A stretch of DNA of 9,336 bases from JBCBZH01 sp039815415. Its GTDB lineage: Bacteria; Bacteroidota; Rhodothermia; Rhodothermales; Rubricoccaceae. Below are positions 7,740 through 9,336 of this stretch, piece after piece. A program made the position numbers and the translations under genes. The notes beneath the pieces were generated by a model. The model was not told where the DNA came from. It did not search any database and worked only from the letters and a program-made list of their open reading frames with translations. The stretch covers positions 1 to 9,336 of the forward strand of contig JBCBZH010000172.1 of assembly GCA_039815415.1 (NCBI GenBank). The letters are read 5' to 3'. Numbering within the stretch: the first letter of the stretch is position 1; each line of letters begins with the position of its first letter.

Positions 7740-9336
7740 CTACTGCCGCGTAAAGCGCCGGTCGATCTCGTCGTTAGAGAGGCGGAACAACGTGGGTCGC
7801 CCAGCCGGATCGATGTAGGGCGAGTCACACGCGAAGAGCTGGTCCACCAGCGTCCGGGCCTCTGCTGGACTCAGCACATGGCCGGGCCGGATGGCGCTGC
7901 GCCGAGCCAAGCTGCGAGCCAGATTGTCGCGCGCCTCTAAGCGGAGCAGGTCGGCGTTGCGGCGGTACTGCGTCAGGAGGTCTTCGAGCACGTCCCGCTC
8001 GTCTCCAAGCTGGACATCTGCCGGGACGCCCCGGATCAGGACCGATCCATCGTTCGCCAGCTCGGCCTCGAAGCCAAGCGCACGAAGCTCCGGCAACAGC
8101 TCCTCCAGAAGCTCTCGGTCTGCAGCGCGGAGGTCGACGGTGAACGGGAACAGCAACTGCTGGCTCGGTGCCATCCCTCCGTCCATCGCGGCCAGCGCCC
8201 GCTCGTACAGAATCCGCTCGTGCGCCCCCTGCTGATCCACGACGAGCAGGCCCGATCGGACTGGCGTGAGGAGATACCGACCGTGAAGCTGCCACAGTGT
8301 GCGCTCAGGCCCCACGTCTTCGAAGTCCGCCAGCTCGTCGGCGGCGGGTTCCATGCGGGACGGGATCGGCCCCTCGGGCGCCGGAGGCTCAGGGAGGGGC
8401 ATTCCGGGGTTAGCCCCCGATGCAATCGGCAGGGATGAAGGTGGCTGCGACGAAGACGGCTCCGATGGCGTCCACGACGAGCTGGCGACCGGGGCCGACG
8501 GAAAAGTCGGGAACGGCTGGTGCTCGGTGCTGTCGCCTCCTGCACCTCCTCTGCCCTCAGCGGGGCCATCGGACGGTGAGAGCATGGGATCGGACACTGC
8601 CAAGCCCGAGCTGCGCCCGAGATCTACGGCCAGCGCCAGCCCAGCTTCCCCCAGTCCTTTCTTGACCACGGCCCGGACGAAGCTGTATACGCCGCGGTCG
8701 TCGTCGAACTTCACCTCGGTCTTGGTGGGATGCACGTTCACATCCACATGTCGAGGGTCCACCGTCAGGAACAGCACGAAGCGAGGGTGCTTGCCCTCTG
8801 GCAGCAGCCCTCCGTACGCCTGCGCGACCGCGTGCGCCAGTGACCGGCTCTGCACGTACCGCCCGTTGATGAACAGATACTGATCGGACCGAGACGACCG
8901 AGCCACAGAAGGCGTCCCAACCAATCCGGAAGCAGTGAGATAGCTGGTGGTCTCTGATACGGGCACGAGCTGGCCATCGAGGCTCGATCCCATCAGGTCC
9001 AGGATGCGCGCCAGCATAGCCTCATCACGAAGCCCGCTTGCAGCCGGCAAGCGATACACCTCATTGCCATCGTGCTCCAGCGAGAAGGCCACGGACGGAT
9101 GCGACAGCGCGAGCGCCTGAAAGGTCTCGACGAGATGCTTGAATTCGGTGGCCGGGCTCCGCAGGAAGGCCCGGCGCGCAGGCACGTTGTAGAACAGATT
9201 CCGAACGGCCAGATGCGTCCCGGAAGCGTGTGCGCAGGGCGATACGTCTGCGATCTCACCGCCCTCCACCCGTACGCATGTCCCGACCTCGTCCTGGTGC
9301 CGCCGTGTCTTCATCTCGACCTGAGCGACCGAGGCA
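7740..9336 (-). CDS. mutL: DNA mismatch repair protein MutL (5' end outside window)
   Basis: The frame is open to the window edge, adding ASVAQVE before the Met at 9314; residues below count from that Met. The N-terminal ATPase motifs lie outside. Visible parts are GTHLAVRNLFYNVPARRAFL (32-51), the transducer domain with FINGRYVQSRSLAHAV (148-163) and DPRHVDVNVHPTKTEVKF (186-203) including the family Lys of HPTK, a Pro/Ser-rich linker (about 238-325), and a dimerisation/endonuclease-type C-terminal domain (about 338-524). The C-terminal domain keeps a form of the endonuclease motif, DQQGAHERILYE (360-371; usual DQHA..E....E). The other metal motifs are altered: ACR is ARR (470-472) and CPHGRP is DPAGRP (502-507). 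It ends two bases before tilS. Confidence 0.96.
   Translation of the reverse strand, partial: ASVAQVEMKTRRHQDEVGTCVRVEGGEIADVSPCAHASGTHLAVRNLFYNVPARRAFLRSPATEFKHLVETFQALALSHPSVAFSLEHDGNEVYRLPAASGLRDEAMLARILDLMGSSLDGQLVPVSETTSYLTASGLVGTPSVARSSRSDQYLFINGRYVQSRSLAHAVAQAYGGLLPEGKHPRFVLFLTVDPRHVDVNVHPTKTEVKFDDDRGVYSFVRAVVKKGLGEAGLALAVDLGRSSGLAVSDPMLSPSDGPAEGRGGAGGDSTEHQPFPTFPSAPVASSSWTPSEPSSSQPPSSLPIASGANPGMPLPEPPAPEGPIPSRMEPAADELADFEDVGPERTLWQLHGRYLLTPVRSGLLVVDQQGAHERILYERALAAMDGGMAPSQQLLFPFTVDLRAADRELLEELLPELRALGFEAELANDGSVLIRGVPADVQLGDERDVLEDLLTQYRRNADLLRLEARDNLARSLARRSAIRPGHVLSPAEARTLVDQLFACDSPYIDPAGRPTLFRLSNDEIDRRFTRQ

Larger units (their letters stand above)
1751..8487. repeat. Highly iterated 10-mer CGAGCTGGCG, 15 exact copies
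   Basis: Exact copies reading CGAGCTGGCG on the plus strand start at 1751, 2537, 3906, 4512, 5244, 5639, 6912, 7608 and 8478. Copies on the minus strand (seen as CGCCAGCTCG) start at 2090, 2884, 5176, 7525, 8055 and 8328. In genes they encode RQL(E/G/D) in five places, ELA in five, PAR in two, RAG once and ASS once, so every codon phase is used; one copy is intergenic. The next base is A (7), G (7) or C (1), so the fuller word is CGAGCTGGCGR. The preceding base is T in 7 of 15. One-mismatch forms are at 87, 377, 1659, 3575, 3799, 5329, 5833, 6247 and 8966 (list not exhaustive). The count was made by eye. There is no exact copy in the wzz-like gene or in hpt. Confidence 0.75.

Noticed and set aside
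1..9336. Defence system, mobile element or CRISPR array
   Set aside because: Every gene has a clear housekeeping or envelope family. There are no transposase or integrase motifs, no direct repeats with regular spacing, and no change in composition. The iterated 10-mer is dispersed, not an array.

Overview
The window is G+C-rich bacterial chromosome (clearly above 60% by eye), with eight protein-coding genes all on the minus strand and closely packed. In transcription order (high to low coordinates) they are: mutL (5' end outside the window), tilS, hpt, a Tat-exported amidase, a lipoprotein M48 metalloprotease, a RimJ/RimL-type GNAT acetyltransferase, queA, and the first 421 codons of a Wzz/Wzc-type polysaccharide co-polymerase (3' end outside the window). 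I see no plus-strand gene, rRNA, tRNA, insertion sequence or CRISPR array.

The gene content is mostly housekeeping. MutL acts in mismatch repair. TilS and QueA both modify tRNA wobble position 34 (lysidine and queuosine). Hpt salvages purines. The amidase and M48 protease carry export signals, and the Wzz-like protein belongs to surface polysaccharide export. Gaps from mutL to queA are 2, 47, 37, 89, 25 and 64 bases, so these seven genes look like one transcription unit. A 182-base gap separates queA from the wzz-like gene. None of the seven starts inside the window has a clear Shine-Dalgarno sequence, and two genes (tilS, queA) start with GTG.

The MutL transducer region, the MutL C-terminus without a CPHGRP metal motif, the missing Shine-Dalgarno sites and the style of the Wzz domain suggest the Bacteroidota/Rhodothermota side of the tree, perhaps Rhodothermota. 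This is inference from sequence style, not a database match.

The most interesting signal is not a gene. The ten-base word CGAGCTGGCG (or its complement) occurs 15 times exactly between 1751 and 8487, about once per 620 bases of the window, against well under one expected from base composition. It lies in both orientations, in all three codon phases, in six different genes and once between genes, and is followed by a purine in 14 of 15 copies. That pattern points to a word kept at the DNA level, such as an uptake sequence, a Chi-like site, a HIP1-like iterated word or a protein-binding site.
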